A DNA stretch of 17,113 bases from an uncultured Balneolaceae bacterium (GCA_937982515.1 CALJMB010000386.1:1-17113); one strand, 5' to 3'; positions 1 to 8,301 are shown, counted from the first letter of the stretch. Notes: a model not told the origin generated them from the sequence alone. Numbers and translations are program-made.

Positions 1-79
1 TTTAAAGTTTCATACAAAGTAAATTTCCTGCGTTTAACTTTCAAATATTATTTTAGCATAGTAATCCATATTCAATAAC
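1..79. other. AT-rich tail downstream of the minus-strand operon
   Basis: These 79 bases follow the stop codon of the last minus-strand gene. They are AT-rich, and I see no open reading frame, strong hairpin or T-tract that would mark an intrinsic terminator. The operon may continue beyond the window edge. Confidence 0.4.
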
Positions 80-1063
80 TCAGGCTTCAGCCGTCTTCTT
101 TTCTTCAATCTGCTGAACAATCCAGTTGTATGTTTGTTCTACTCCTTCTCGCAGAGATCTGGAAGGCGCCCATCCCAGTTTTTTCCGAATCAAAGCATTG
201 TCTGAATTTCTGCCTCTTACTCCTGTCGGTCCTTCGATATTCCTTATAGAAAGGTCTTTTCCGGAAATATCGATAACCATTTTTGTAAAGTCCTGGATAG
301 TTATCATCTCTTCAGAGCCGATATTAACAGGACCTGAAAAGTCAGATTCCATCAGCCGGCGAACACCCTCCACACACTCATCAACGATGAGAAAAGAGCG
401 GGTTTGAGTGCCATCTCCCCAAACTTCTACCGTACCACCGTCCTCAGCCATGGCTACTTTGCGACAAATAGCCGCAGGTGCTTTTTCCCTTCCGCCATCC
501 CAAGTGCCTTTCGGGCCAAAAATATTGTGGAAGCGTGCTACTTTTACATCTATTCCGTGGTTTCGCTGATAGGTCAGGTACAATCTCTCACTAAAAAGTT
601 TTTCCCAGCCATATTCACTGTCTGGTGCAGCCGGATAAGCGCTGTCTTCCGAACATTTTGGATTATCGGGATCCATTTGGTTGTACTCCGGATACATGCA
701 GGCCGATGAAGAGTAAAATATTTTTCCAATCCCTTTATTTTTTACTTCTTCCAGAACATTCAGGTTGCAAAGAGCACTGTTATGCATGATGTCGGAATCA
801 TTATCTCCGGTAAACACAAAGCCAGCTCCCCCCATATCGGCCGCCAACTGGTAAACTTCGTCCAAGTCTTTTGAGACCACCGTCTTTACTAATTCGGGAT
901 CTCGCAGATCGCCAACGATAAATTCATCAGCATTCATATTTCCGAATTCATTCTCTTTCAGGTCCACTCCCCTTACCCAATAGCCCTCATCCTTCAATCT
1001 GTTAACAAGGTGCCCACCGATAAAACCACCCGCCCCGCAGACCAACGCTCTTTTTTGACTCAT
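80..1063 (-). CDS. GDP-mannose 3,5-epimerase-like NAD-dependent sugar epimerase
   Basis: This 327-residue short-chain dehydrogenase/reductase of the extended class closely resembles plant GDP-mannose 3,5-epimerase, which converts GDP-D-mannose to GDP-L-galactose and GDP-L-gulose in the cytoplasm. The NAD-binding glycines are G10, G13 and G16. The catalytic YxxxK is Y151/K155. The epimerase acid/base pair corresponds to C122 (in SSSACMYP) and K194 (in GGREKAPAA). The substrate-binding arginine lies in GVRGRNSD, about residue 283. These residues are all shifted by the same 23 positions from the Arabidopsis numbering I recall (C145, K217, R306), which supports orthology over a generic epimerase. 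ATG start. The upstream gene ends 2 bp before it, so the two are probably coupled. It likely supplies an L-hexose donor for the polymer. Less likely alternatives are a different GDP- or UDP-sugar epimerase or dehydratase of the same fold. Confidence 0.88.
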   Translation of the reverse strand: MSQKRALVCGAGGFIGGHLVNRLKDEGYWVRGVDLKENEFGNMNADEFIVGDLRDPELVKTVVSKDLDEVYQLAADMGGAGFVFTGDNDSDIMHNSALCNLNVLEEVKNKGIGKIFYSSSACMYPEYNQMDPDNPKCSEDSAYPAAPDSEYGWEKLFSERLYLTYQRNHGIDVKVARFHNIFGPKGTWDGGREKAPAAICRKVAMAEDGGTVEVWGDGTQTRSFLIVDECVEGVRRLMESDFSGPVNIGSEEMITIQDFTKMVIDISGKDLSIRNIEGPTGVRGRNSDNALIRKKLGWAPSRSLREGVEQTYNWIVQQIEEKKTAEA

Positions 1064-1065
1064 TA

Positions 1066-1845
1066 CTAACTGTCTTTATTAAATTTGTATTTCCATAAAT
1101 CGAGTACAGAATAATACATAAATAACGGAACGATTTCCATGTATCTTTTCGCTAAGCGCCTTGGCTCCATCATCAAACGGAAGAACCACTCGAGGCCCAG
1201 CTGCTGCATCAGTCCCGGGGCTTGGGGCACTGAGCCCGTGTGAAAATCAAAGGCGGCCCCAACTGTTATTAAGAAATGAGTATTTGTGTAGTGTGAAAGC
1301 CTCCACGCAAACTGCTCCTGCTTGGGGGTGCTAATGCCTATCCACACGATATCAGCGCCTGACCGGTTAATCTTTTCGGCGATCATCTCATAATCATATT
1401 CATCAATCCCTAAAAAAGGTGGACAGTAAGTTCCCGTTATATTGGTGTTATTAAATTTTTTTGCACAGGCAACTTTCAGTTTTTCCGCAACGCCTTCTTT
1501 CCCGCCGCAAAGGAAATGTTTGATGTTACGTGTTGAAGAAGCTTTCATTATAGCGGCAAATATATTGGGGCCATAACATCTCTGCATCAATCTTGCCCCC
1601 TTCATCCGCCCCAACCATACGCCCGGCATACCGTCTGGCAGGTTCAGGTAAAATGAGTGTAACAGTTCTTCGAATTCAGGGTGCTTGCGGGCGTATACCA
1701 ACCCGTGTGCTCCAGTAAGACTTACACAGCAATTTTCACGCTCGTCGCCACTTGCCTTAGTTATAATTTTCTTTACTGCATCTCTGAAACTATAATTATG
1801 TAGCGGGATGTTGTTTATTGTTATGGAGTCATTGTTTACTATCAT
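1066..1845 (-). CDS. WecG/TagA/CpsF family glycosyltransferase
   Basis: This 259-residue protein has the hallmarks of the WecG/TagA/CpsF (GT26) family. These enzymes add the second sugar, often ManNAc or ManNAcA, to a polyprenyl-linked precursor on the inner face of the cytoplasmic membrane. Visible motifs are T44-GAHG, the LPDG stretch with the likely catalytic aspartate D71, STPKQEQ at 172-178, GAAFDF plus QAP at 196-210, and GLEWFFRL followed by EPRRLAKRY at 217-235. The C-terminal tail is hydrophobic and basic, as in family members that dock on the membrane. Length is normal for the family. The ATG start has no Shine-Dalgarno sequence. The gap to the upstream GH105 gene is 8 bp and to the downstream epimerase gene 2 bp. 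The sugar it transfers cannot be read from the sequence. Confidence 0.88.
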   Translation of the reverse strand: MIVNNDSITINNIPLHNYSFRDAVKKIITKASGDERENCCVSLTGAHGLVYARKHPEFEELLHSFYLNLPDGMPGVWLGRMKGARLMQRCYGPNIFAAIMKASSTRNIKHFLCGGKEGVAEKLKVACAKKFNNTNITGTYCPPFLGIDEYDYEMIAEKINRSGADIVWIGISTPKQEQFAWRLSHYTNTHFLITVGAAFDFHTGSVPQAPGLMQQLGLEWFFRLMMEPRRLAKRYMEIVPLFMYYSVLDLWKYKFNKDS

Positions 1846-1853
1846 AGTATTTG

Positions 1854-2963
1854 CTACTTATTTCTTACCCGGGCCAACTTATACATTTCGCTTGCTGCCA
1901 TTAAAAAAGCGCCTGTTGCGTAAATTTCGGAATTATCTTTAGAAACAGGACCCGGCCTCTGAGCCACACCCTGTGCCCAGCCTAATTTCCCATCTGCAGT
2001 GATTCGGGAAGTTAAGCCTTCCCAGCCTTTATTTAAAGCAGCATTGTATTTTTCTTCCCTGAGCACCCCTGAATTAATACCCCATGCTATGGCGTAACAA
2101 TAAAAACCAGATCCACTTGTTTCAGGATTGGGATAGATATCGGGGCTTAACAGGTTTGTTCTCCACAGACCGTCATTCCCCTGCAGGTAAACGATTTTTG
2201 AGATCATCTTCCTGTACAGGTTCAGATAGTCGTTATACCGCTCGTTGCTTTCCGGAAGTTCCCGTAAAATTGCTACCAACCCCGCCAGAACCCACCCATT
2301 GCCTCTGGACCAGAATACTTTGTTCCCGTTTTGATCTAATACGCCGAAATATTGTTTGTCACGAAAAAACAAATATTCATGAGGGTCATACAGATAGGCA
2401 TAGACGTCCCAGAATTTATTGTTAAGAAACCAAAAATATCCGGCTTTCCCTGTTGTAGTACTCAGCTTTGCCAATACCGGTGGACTCATAAAAAGAGCAT
2501 CACACCAGTACCATAATTCGCGCCCTCTTAGGTTAATGGCCAGCAAAGACTCTGTGGCCTTCCTAGCATCGGCAATCATATGCTCTTTCCGGTACCTCCT
2601 GTATAGCTCAAGGTAAACCTGGGCACTGGCTTGGTCATCAGCATGTATTTGTCGCTTCCCGATTTTCCAGTTGTTAAATTCTGCCCAGTCGATAGCTGCT
2701 TGCCAATATCTTTCATCCCCGAATGCTTTTCCGGCCTCTGTTATGCCGATATAGAGTACGGCATTCATCCAGCCAGCATTCCATGCAGCTTTGGGGTGGT
2801 GGTTCATCTGCCAATTAAAAACATGACCGGCAACGCCTTTTACATCCTGTGAGGAAATGATGTCACCCTGAGAGGCACTGCTATAGTCAGAACCTGTACT
2901 ACATGAACAGGCTAGTATTGCCAGCACGACAGCATATGATATGTTGCATATACTGGTATCCAC
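1854..2963 (-). CDS. GH88/GH105-like unsaturated glucuronyl/galacturonyl hydrolase, putative lipoprotein
   Basis: This 369-residue protein resembles the (alpha/alpha)6-barrel GH105 hydrolases such as YteR. Those enzymes hydrate and release the unsaturated uronic acid left at chain ends by polysaccharide lyases. Aspartates at the expected places are in HADDQ (107-111) and D155 in the WCDALFMSPP segment, followed by WSRGNGW (218-224) and ETSGSG (281-286). The N terminus is short and hydrophobic and ends ILACSC, so a lipid-anchored export signal is likely (C19 or C21). It is unusual in having no positive charge before the hydrophobic run. The start is GTG, because a stop codon lies three codons upstream and no ATG fits. 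Its place in a synthesis operon beside a beta-helix lipoprotein suggests polymer trimming rather than nutrition. The exact substrate is unknown. Confidence 0.82.
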   Translation of the reverse strand: MDTSICNISYAVVLAILACSCSTGSDYSSASQGDIISSQDVKGVAGHVFNWQMNHHPKAAWNAGWMNAVLYIGITEAGKAFGDERYWQAAIDWAEFNNWKIGKRQIHADDQASAQVYLELYRRYRKEHMIADARKATESLLAINLRGRELWYWCDALFMSPPVLAKLSTTTGKAGYFWFLNNKFWDVYAYLYDPHEYLFFRDKQYFGVLDQNGNKVFWSRGNGWVLAGLVAILRELPESNERYNDYLNLYRKMISKIVYLQGNDGLWRTNLLSPDIYPNPETSGSGFYCYAIAWGINSGVLREEKYNAALNKGWEGLTSRITADGKLGWAQGVAQRPGPVSKDNSEIYATGAFLMAASEMYKLARVRNK

Positions 2964-3156
2964 GGTTTGTTATTGCTTGTTGTATATTGCTTAGATAACA
3001 TCTCTTTTTCTCTTCAACTGATGACAGACCATCTCTGATTTACTATGTGCCTGAAAATGATCGACACGTAAACGACACTTTATAGTTGACATAACAGCAA
3101 ACACTTTCAAATAATACCTGAGCAATTTTGTCCTATTTGGTTAGGTTAGTAAGGTA

Positions 3157-3969
3157 TCATTCAAAGAGATGTTCCCACTTTGTACCTATGAATTTTTTCT
3201 TTACTTCTTCATAGTTACTAATCAATCCGGAAGCCGATTTCGCAGATTGCCTTTTAGTTGTCGGGGTCAGCTTCTTTTCAGGGCTACTGATGTCTAAAAA
3301 ATCCATAATTTTTGCTATCCATAGGTCACCATCCGCTACAATATCTTCAAACCAGACTTCCAGTAAAATACTATTTCCGAAATAACTGTCATATTCGCTC
3401 CACCAACGCTCGGTTCGTTCAAAATCCCTGGCACATTTCTGAGGATCTAGTGCAATCACTGCATTATACTTTTTGTTTACCCAGTTTCCCGTCCTTTCGG
3501 CTAGCTCCCGTGAAAGATGTACTTTTAAAAGGTTGCGGCGTTTTAAATGAATAATTTTAACTTCTTCATCCTTAATATAGTCCCATACCTGCGTCCAGTT
3601 ATCCTGTTTGGCATGATAATAAAACAGTTTAAAGCCTACGGCATGTATATGATCAGGATAATTTTTAAATATTCTTTTTTGCAAAAAGTCGACAGGTTGA
3701 TGTTTTAAGAAGTCATCTTCTCCAAATAAATTAATTCGGTTATGCTAATAATATGGGATGCCCCAACCAACTTCTCCTTGTCTTCTGAATAGTTCTCCGA
3801 AAGAAATTATTCCTCTATGACCATTTAGAATACTTCTAAGCATATTAGATCCAACTCTTGAACGGCCAAGAATAATAAACTTAGTGTAGTTTCTGTTATC
3901 GGAATTCAAATGAATTAAGTCTAAGAAATCATATACATACAGTTGTAATGCTTTAAAAAAACTATTCAT
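3157..3969 (-). pseudogene. Sulfotransferase gene interrupted by one in-frame amber codon
   Basis: Read through its one stop codon, this is a 270-codon PAPS-dependent sulfotransferase of the Sulfotransfer/Stf0 type, which would put sulfate on the polysaccharide. The N-terminal part carries the 5'-phosphosulfate loop (ILGRSRVGSNML, about 33-44) and then the FGELFRR helix. The C-terminal part carries the 3'-phosphate motif, R145 and S153 spaced as R-x7-S. Codon 75 is TAG (3745-3747) in the same frame as both halves. The 20 codons between it and the next possible start (a TTG at 3684) are open and read as ordinary protein. There is no frameshift and no second stop, so the lesion looks recent, unless it is suppressed or a sequencing error. 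I chose the ATG at 3969, which has a GAGAG-like site upstream and lies 22 bp after the preceding gene. An earlier ATG at 4047 would overlap that gene by 56 bp. Confidence 0.85.
3745..3747 (-). other. In-frame amber stop inside the sulfotransferase gene
   Basis: The codon on the minus strand is TAG, preceded by two TAT codons and followed by CAT AAC CGA. It is in register with the reading frame both before and after it. A single substitution would restore TAT (Tyr), CAG (Gln), TTG (Leu) or another sense codon. It splits the PAPS 5' loop from the 3' loop, so neither half should be active alone. Confidence 0.9.
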
Positions 3970-3991
3970 TATGCTCTCTCTTATATCTATT

Positions 3992-5140
3992 CTATGTAAT
4001 TTTATTATAAACATCGGCATGCTTTTGAGCACAAACAGATACATCATAATTGCTTATGGCGTCCACCCTGTTGAATTTAGCAACCTTTTGCCTATAACTT
4101 GAATCCGATTTGAATTTCAAAATATACTCACAAGCTTCATCTGTTGTGGAATAAATATACCCATGCTCACTGTTTGAAATAACTTCACTTATCGATCCGA
4201 CATCATTGGTTACTATGGGCAGCCCCATAGACATGGCTTCTAACACTACAGTTGGCAACCCTTCTATTTTTGATGTCAGAAGAAATACGTCAAACCCCGA
4301 CATAATGGTGTCTACCGGTAATTCATCTTCCATGATAGACAATTGTCCGGTTTGTAGTAAGTGTTTTTTATAAGCTCTCTTCACCACTTTTTGCTTGTAG
4401 TATTCAGCGTGAGAGGGAGTATGTTTCCCTATTATTCTAAAACATATATCTTTATATTCAGATAATTGTTCGGAAATATCCACAAATTTATCATGTCCCT
4501 TGGTTTTATTTTGGTTCCCCACAGTTCCAACCAGGAAAGCATCATCGGAGACCTCCATCCAATCCCTTGCTTTTTTTCTTTTTGGAGATGTACTAATAAA
4601 TTTTTGTGTGTCAACCGGAGGATAAAATATAGAATGTTTCTTTGCAAATAGTTTCCGGAACACATGCTGTTTTGCTGTTCTCATTCCTGTAGTCATAATC
4701 CAGTCAGCATAAAATGTTGCAAAAGGAGTATACAAAATCCGGAGGGGTAGTGGAGCAAATGTCCCCAGAAACTGCCATACCAGAGGTACCTTCAGCTCCT
4801 TACAGGCAAATGCTGCATGAACGTGCATCAATCCACAGACCTGAACGACATCAATCTCTTCTTCTATAATTACCTCTTTTATATGCCTGATATTCTCCCG
4901 GAAAGATAAAACATAGTCTGCATTATTCTTTATAACCTGCTTTGCCCTTAATCTCTTCAATGGCTTGGTAATTACTTTGATACCTTGGTCGGTTAATTTT
5001 TTATAACTGTTCTCATCTGCATCTGGTAATAAAGCAATGGTTTCCCATCCTTTTTCGATTAACGGTTTGTAAAGCCGGGCAATTTGATTATGTGGACCCC
5101 CGTACGTAGGAGTGTAAACAACAACCAGAACTTTTTTCAT
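3992..5140 (-). CDS. GT4-type retaining glycosyltransferase (GT-B fold)
   Basis: This 382-residue cytoplasmic glycosyltransferase has the two-domain GT-B layout. An N-terminal Rossmann domain (MKKVLVVVYTPTYGGPHNQI) has the glycine-rich acceptor loop. The C-terminal donor-binding domain begins near TVGNQNKTKGHDKF (206-219). The nucleotide-sugar EX7E motif is E293...E301 within KIEGLPTVVLEAM. Family 4 members move glucose, mannose, galactose, GlcNAc or similar sugars with retention. The donor cannot be predicted from sequence. The ATG start overlaps the stop of the upstream pyruvyl transferase gene by 4 bp (ATGA), the classic arrangement for translational coupling. The sulfotransferase gene follows after 22 bp. 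Confidence 0.9.
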   Translation of the reverse strand: MKKVLVVVYTPTYGGPHNQIARLYKPLIEKGWETIALLPDADENSYKKLTDQGIKVITKPLKRLRAKQVIKNNADYVLSFRENIRHIKEVIIEEEIDVVQVCGLMHVHAAFACKELKVPLVWQFLGTFAPLPLRILYTPFATFYADWIMTTGMRTAKQHVFRKLFAKKHSIFYPPVDTQKFISTSPKRKKARDWMEVSDDAFLVGTVGNQNKTKGHDKFVDISEQLSEYKDICFRIIGKHTPSHAEYYKQKVVKRAYKKHLLQTGQLSIMEDELPVDTIMSGFDVFLLTSKIEGLPTVVLEAMSMGLPIVTNDVGSISEVISNSEHGYIYSTTDEACEYILKFKSDSSYRQKVAKFNRVDAISNYDVSVCAQKHADVYNKIT

Positions 5141-6273
5141 TTGCTGTCAATACCGAAGACTGAAAGGTTTTTTTTGCTCTTTCTAAAAGCTTCACTGACC
5201 TCTAGAGATGCAGAATAATTATTCTCTTCGTTTAAGATAAACTCTTCCAAACGATTAGGCAGGTCTGGAAGCTGACTTTTTTCAACTCTGAAAACAGCTT
5301 TATCATTTAAGCCAATATCCTCAGATAATGATATAAGTTTTTCATGATATGGAATAAAAAACAGCCGGCACTCACATAGGTAAGCCAACAAGGCTGAGTG
5401 ATATCGGGTAGCAATGAAACTTGCACAGCTTTTTATTTCCTCAATAAAAGGTGATGTTTCTTCGGAATATTCAATAAGCTTAACCCTTCGCTCGTCTATC
5501 TTTTTTAAAAGATTGTAGAGTTGTCTCGACAAGGGTTCGTCACTTTCTCTCTCTCCACCCCGAAAAACAAAAATTTTGATATGTAAGTCATACTTTTTAT
5601 ACAAGTCTTCTATCGACGAAAAGAAATGGCCAGTCCAAAACTCATCATTATATGTTAATTCATTGTAAGCAAAGGAGGTCAAAGAAACTCCTGTCCATTG
5701 TGTATAGGTAACTCCTACAGTTAAACGGGAATCCGGTTTATCTGCAAAAAGCGGGTGTAGTCCAACCAAGTCAAAAGAAACATCGGTATTATGCAGAGGT
5801 ATCCCTAAGTTGGTTAACCATTTGTACGAAGCATGATCTCTGACAAGAGTAAAGGTAGCAAGTTTTACTGAAACAGCAGACAGAACTCTAATCAATCGTC
5901 CATAAAACGGTCCATATCCCACTCCCAGCTGATAGATTTTCTTCCCTGATAAAAAAAACATCAAGTAAATCAGAAGGATCTTTAACAAATAAACAAGATG
6001 ATTTTTAAGCCTTTGCTTATTATATCCATCATGGAAATGTGTACCTCCACCTAGTATCAGCACATCAGTCTTAAGGCATTCTCTGAACACATTAAACAAA
6101 GATGGCAAAACATAGGTTACTTCTTTCTCTGAGAAATAAAACTTCTTCCTCGGCTTGGTAACAACTGTTATAGCCGCATCTTCGATCTTTGTAAGTCTGG
6201 AGAGGATGGAATATAACATTGCTTCATCACCAAAATTTTCTCCGCCATAGTGCCCGATTATTAAAATATTCAT
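5137..6273 (-). CDS. Polysaccharide pyruvyl transferase family protein (WcaK/CsaB-like)
   Basis: This 378-residue protein belongs to the polysaccharide pyruvyl transferase family, which transfers enolpyruvate from PEP onto a sugar as a ketal and so gives the polymer negative charge. Diagnostic stretches are GGENFGDEA (10-18) near the N terminus, LILGGGTHFHDG (72-83), GVGYGP (117-122), RDHAS (145-149) and the C-terminal ATRYHS (288-293), whose basic residues are expected at the active site. Length is normal. A hydrophobic stretch at about 96-109 could touch the membrane but is probably buried. ATG start, 16 bp after the beta-helix gene. Its stop overlaps the start of the following GT4 gene. 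Some members of this superfamily are general GT-B enzymes, so pyruvylation itself is inferred from family membership. Confidence 0.88.
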   Translation of the reverse strand: MNILIIGHYGGENFGDEAMLYSILSRLTKIEDAAITVVTKPRKKFYFSEKEVTYVLPSLFNVFRECLKTDVLILGGGTHFHDGYNKQRLKNHLVYLLKILLIYLMFFLSGKKIYQLGVGYGPFYGRLIRVLSAVSVKLATFTLVRDHASYKWLTNLGIPLHNTDVSFDLVGLHPLFADKPDSRLTVGVTYTQWTGVSLTSFAYNELTYNDEFWTGHFFSSIEDLYKKYDLHIKIFVFRGGERESDEPLSRQLYNLLKKIDERRVKLIEYSEETSPFIEEIKSCASFIATRYHSALLAYLCECRLFFIPYHEKLISLSEDIGLNDKAVFRVEKSQLPDLPNRLEEFILNEENNYSASLEVSEAFRKSKKNLSVFGIDSK

Positions 6274-6289
6274 TAAAAGCGCTTATGTA

Positions 6290-8188
6290 TTACCACAGTC
6301 CTTTTGTATTCAAAATGATATCCGAAATCCCATCGCCATTAAAATCGCCGACCTTGACAGAAATATCTTCAATATCTGACAGTGTGCGGACAGCCTGCCA
6401 AGTATTTTCCTGGCTATAGTTAATGGTTATTTCATGATCCTCTAAAACTAATAAATCCGTGAACCCATCTCCATCAAAATCTCCTGCTATAAAGGGACCC
6501 GCCTTTTCGGAGCTACGGCTGCTATTTGCATCCATAACGCCTGCCTGAAAGCTGTGAAATACCAAATTGGTTCCTTCAACCATGGCTATATCATCCTGCT
6601 CTTTGTTTAAAAATTTACCAATCAAAATTTGCCCCGGATTAATACGCTGCTCCCTGAATTTGATCCAACCTTCATTCGCTTCATATGAAACAAACCAGTT
6701 GATTCCGTCAAAGGCAAAAATATCATCTCTCCCGTCCCCGTTAAAGTCCCCGGTTCTCACAAACCGGGAGACCATACCATCATTCAAAGTCATATGATGT
6801 TTCCAATTACCTGATTGCAAGTCACCAATATATATGTTGCTCTCTATAAGGCATAAAATATCATCAACAGAGTCACCATTAAAATCGCCAACTAATAGAT
6901 GGCGCGGAGATCCTTCATAAAGTTCCAGCTTGCCTCTTGTTAAGTGCCCGTGTCCGTAATAACTGTCTCCGCTATAAGATATATAGCCGTACCGGCCACT
7001 CCAGACTAACAAGTCGGACCTTCCATCTCCATTAAAATCTCCAATATAAGTATCTTCGATTCCAATTCCCGCAGGGCTTGTTTTTAATGAATACCAGCTT
7101 TCTTTACCGCCCCAAGATACATACCAGGCATTTTGCTCACCCTTAAATATATTATCATACACCTGCATATTTCCATAATAATATCGTTGCCTTACCGCTA
7201 CATCTTGTTTGGCTCTCACAAAGTTATTTTCATATATCCAGGCGCCTCTTCTGGGTATTCCACGAATTACCACTCCTTGATTCTCAGCGTAAAAAGTATT
7301 ACGATGGATTCTAATCTCATCTCCGGCATAGACCGTTCCGGTGCCCGGACTTTCATGATCTCCGTGCATATCAAAGCTGTGTGAAGTTGTATTGCGCTGT
7401 ACATAATTATACCGTGCCTCATAGCTTACACCCAGTTGTCCTGACCCGGCAATAGCATGGCGATTTAACGTAAAATAATTAGCTTCTATTAATGCCGTTG
7501 CGGGTTGATCATAGGAATATAAAGCCACACCATATCCTAATCCTGCCCGCCTGTTATGATGGATATAATTATGATGTATAAAGGCATTATCTGAATCTAT
7601 GATGGATACTCCTCCAAAACTCCATCCAAAAATCTCGCAATTATCTACTTCTAAATTATCATACCCTCTAATGTGAATGCCTGTTACCCGTGGCAGCTCA
7701 TCTCTGTGTTCACGTATCTCTTTGTCAGGCCCTTCAATTCTCAAACCTGTAATTCGGACTGAATCTCCTTGAATAAGGATAGAATTCCTGTTATGAAAAT
7801 TCTCTGTATATAAAAGCGCACCTTTACTTCCATTATATCCCCTGTTGCTTGCCAGAGTGACATTTCCCGGAATTGAAAGAGATTTATGATTTGAAAGATT
7901 AATTTCTACATCTCCCGGCAAATAAATAGTTTCGTATTTCTTAGTTTTACCAAGTGCCTGTTCTAGCTCTTTCAGCGAGTGAACAACATGATCAGCATCT
8001 TCCCTGAGAACAATTGAATGATAGTTTTCCCCCCCACCAATAGGGCTTGATGTTTGGTTATATTTGGTTCCCGGATCTGGCAAGTCAATACTGCTGTCAG
8101 ATTGTAAAAATGGAAAACATCCTGCCAGCAACAGCAAGTAAATGATTACTATAGTGTTAGTTACAAGATATTCTGATACCTTTTCCAT
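6290..8188 (-). CDS. Lipoprotein: right-handed beta-helix domain fused to FG-GAP/VCBS-type repeats
   Basis: With the ATG at 8188 this is a 632-residue exported lipoprotein. Its signal ends LLLLAGC, making C24 the lipidation site. The frame stays open to 8353, but the extra 55 residues would bury the signal peptide, so I reject that longer form. Residues about 178-349 are successive beta-helix coils with Asn/His-rich turns (for example HHNYIHHN), the fold of pectate-lyase-like and other polysaccharide-active enzymes. The FDMHGDH segment at about 273-279 is the most suggestive metal or active-site cluster. Residues about 381-632 hold six repeats of 44-51 residues with DxNxDGxxD-like calcium loops, as in integrin-type propellers. 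The last repeat ends almost at the C terminus. Genomic context suggests polysaccharide lyase, epimerase or binding activity on the cell surface. The catalytic class is not proven. Confidence 0.83.
   Translation of the reverse strand: MEKVSEYLVTNTIVIIYLLLLAGCFPFLQSDSSIDLPDPGTKYNQTSSPIGGGENYHSIVLREDADHVVHSLKELEQALGKTKKYETIYLPGDVEINLSNHKSLSIPGNVTLASNRGYNGSKGALLYTENFHNRNSILIQGDSVRITGLRIEGPDKEIREHRDELPRVTGIHIRGYDNLEVDNCEIFGWSFGGVSIIDSDNAFIHHNYIHHNRRAGLGYGVALYSYDQPATALIEANYFTLNRHAIAGSGQLGVSYEARYNYVQRNTTSHSFDMHGDHESPGTGTVYAGDEIRIHRNTFYAENQGVVIRGIPRRGAWIYENNFVRAKQDVAVRQRYYYGNMQVYDNIFKGEQNAWYVSWGGKESWYSLKTSPAGIGIEDTYIGDFNGDGRSDLLVWSGRYGYISYSGDSYYGHGHLTRGKLELYEGSPRHLLVGDFNGDSVDDILCLIESNIYIGDLQSGNWKHHMTLNDGMVSRFVRTGDFNGDGRDDIFAFDGINWFVSYEANEGWIKFREQRINPGQILIGKFLNKEQDDIAMVEGTNLVFHSFQAGVMDANSSRSSEKAGPFIAGDFDGDGFTDLLVLEDHEITINYSQENTWQAVRTLSDIEDISVKVGDFNGDGISDIILNTKGLW
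6293..7048 (-). repeat. Six FG-GAP/VCBS-type calcium-loop repeats
   Basis: Six repeats start at residues about 381, 432, 478, 522, 567 and 612 of the lipoprotein. Five carry a GDFNGDG- or GDFDGDG-type loop followed by a D-hydrophobic pair. In the second, the usual glycine is S (GDFNGDSVDD). The fourth (GKFLNKEQDD) has lost the first calcium-ligating aspartates. The spacing of 51, 46, 44, 45 and 45 residues suggests a propeller-like or stacked carbohydrate- or protein-binding module. Confidence 0.8.
7142..7657 (-). repeat. Beta-helix coil region of the surface lipoprotein
   Basis: This segment encodes about seven short coils (residues roughly 178-349). They share an alternating hydrophobic pattern and recurrent turn motifs such as DNCEIFG, HHNYIHHN, EANYFTLN, EARYNYVQRN, HRNTFYAENQG, YENNFVR and YDNIFKGE. 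The N-x-F/Y or N-x-I ladder is typical of right-handed parallel beta-helices (PbH1 repeats). Confidence 0.75.
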
Positions 8189-8301
8189 ATGAAAGGATAT
8201 TATCTGTCTCGTTTCACTACCAAGAAAAAAGTGATGCGTGTTTGTCGTCACAAAAACACTAAAAACACAGTCCCCCGAAGGCTTTAGGAATTGTGCTTTA
8301 G

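Noticed and set aside
2084..2852. Plus-strand open frames opposite the GH105-like gene
   Set aside because: They are antisense shadows of a convincing minus-strand gene and show no domain or start signal.
3078..3110. A promoter for the GH105-like gene in the 193-bp gap
   Set aside because: A TATAAA on the minus strand is present (3084-3079), but no -35 or Bacteroidota-type -33 element lies at a proper distance. The gap may still hold a promoter.
3157..3684. The C-terminal sulfotransferase half as an independent gene starting at TTG 3684
   Set aside because: It lacks the PAPS 5' loop and is in frame with the upstream half across a single stop. One interrupted gene explains it better.
3970..4047. 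A longer N terminus for the sulfotransferase, from the ATG at 4047
   Set aside because: It would overlap the upstream glycosyltransferase gene by 56 bp. The ATG at 3969 has a purine-rich site before it and gives the usual short lead to the PAPS loop.
8281..8301. Two direct copies of GCTTTAG 14 bp apart upstream of the beta-helix gene
   Set aside because: Seven-base copies are expected by chance in AT-rich sequence, and nothing else supports a binding site.
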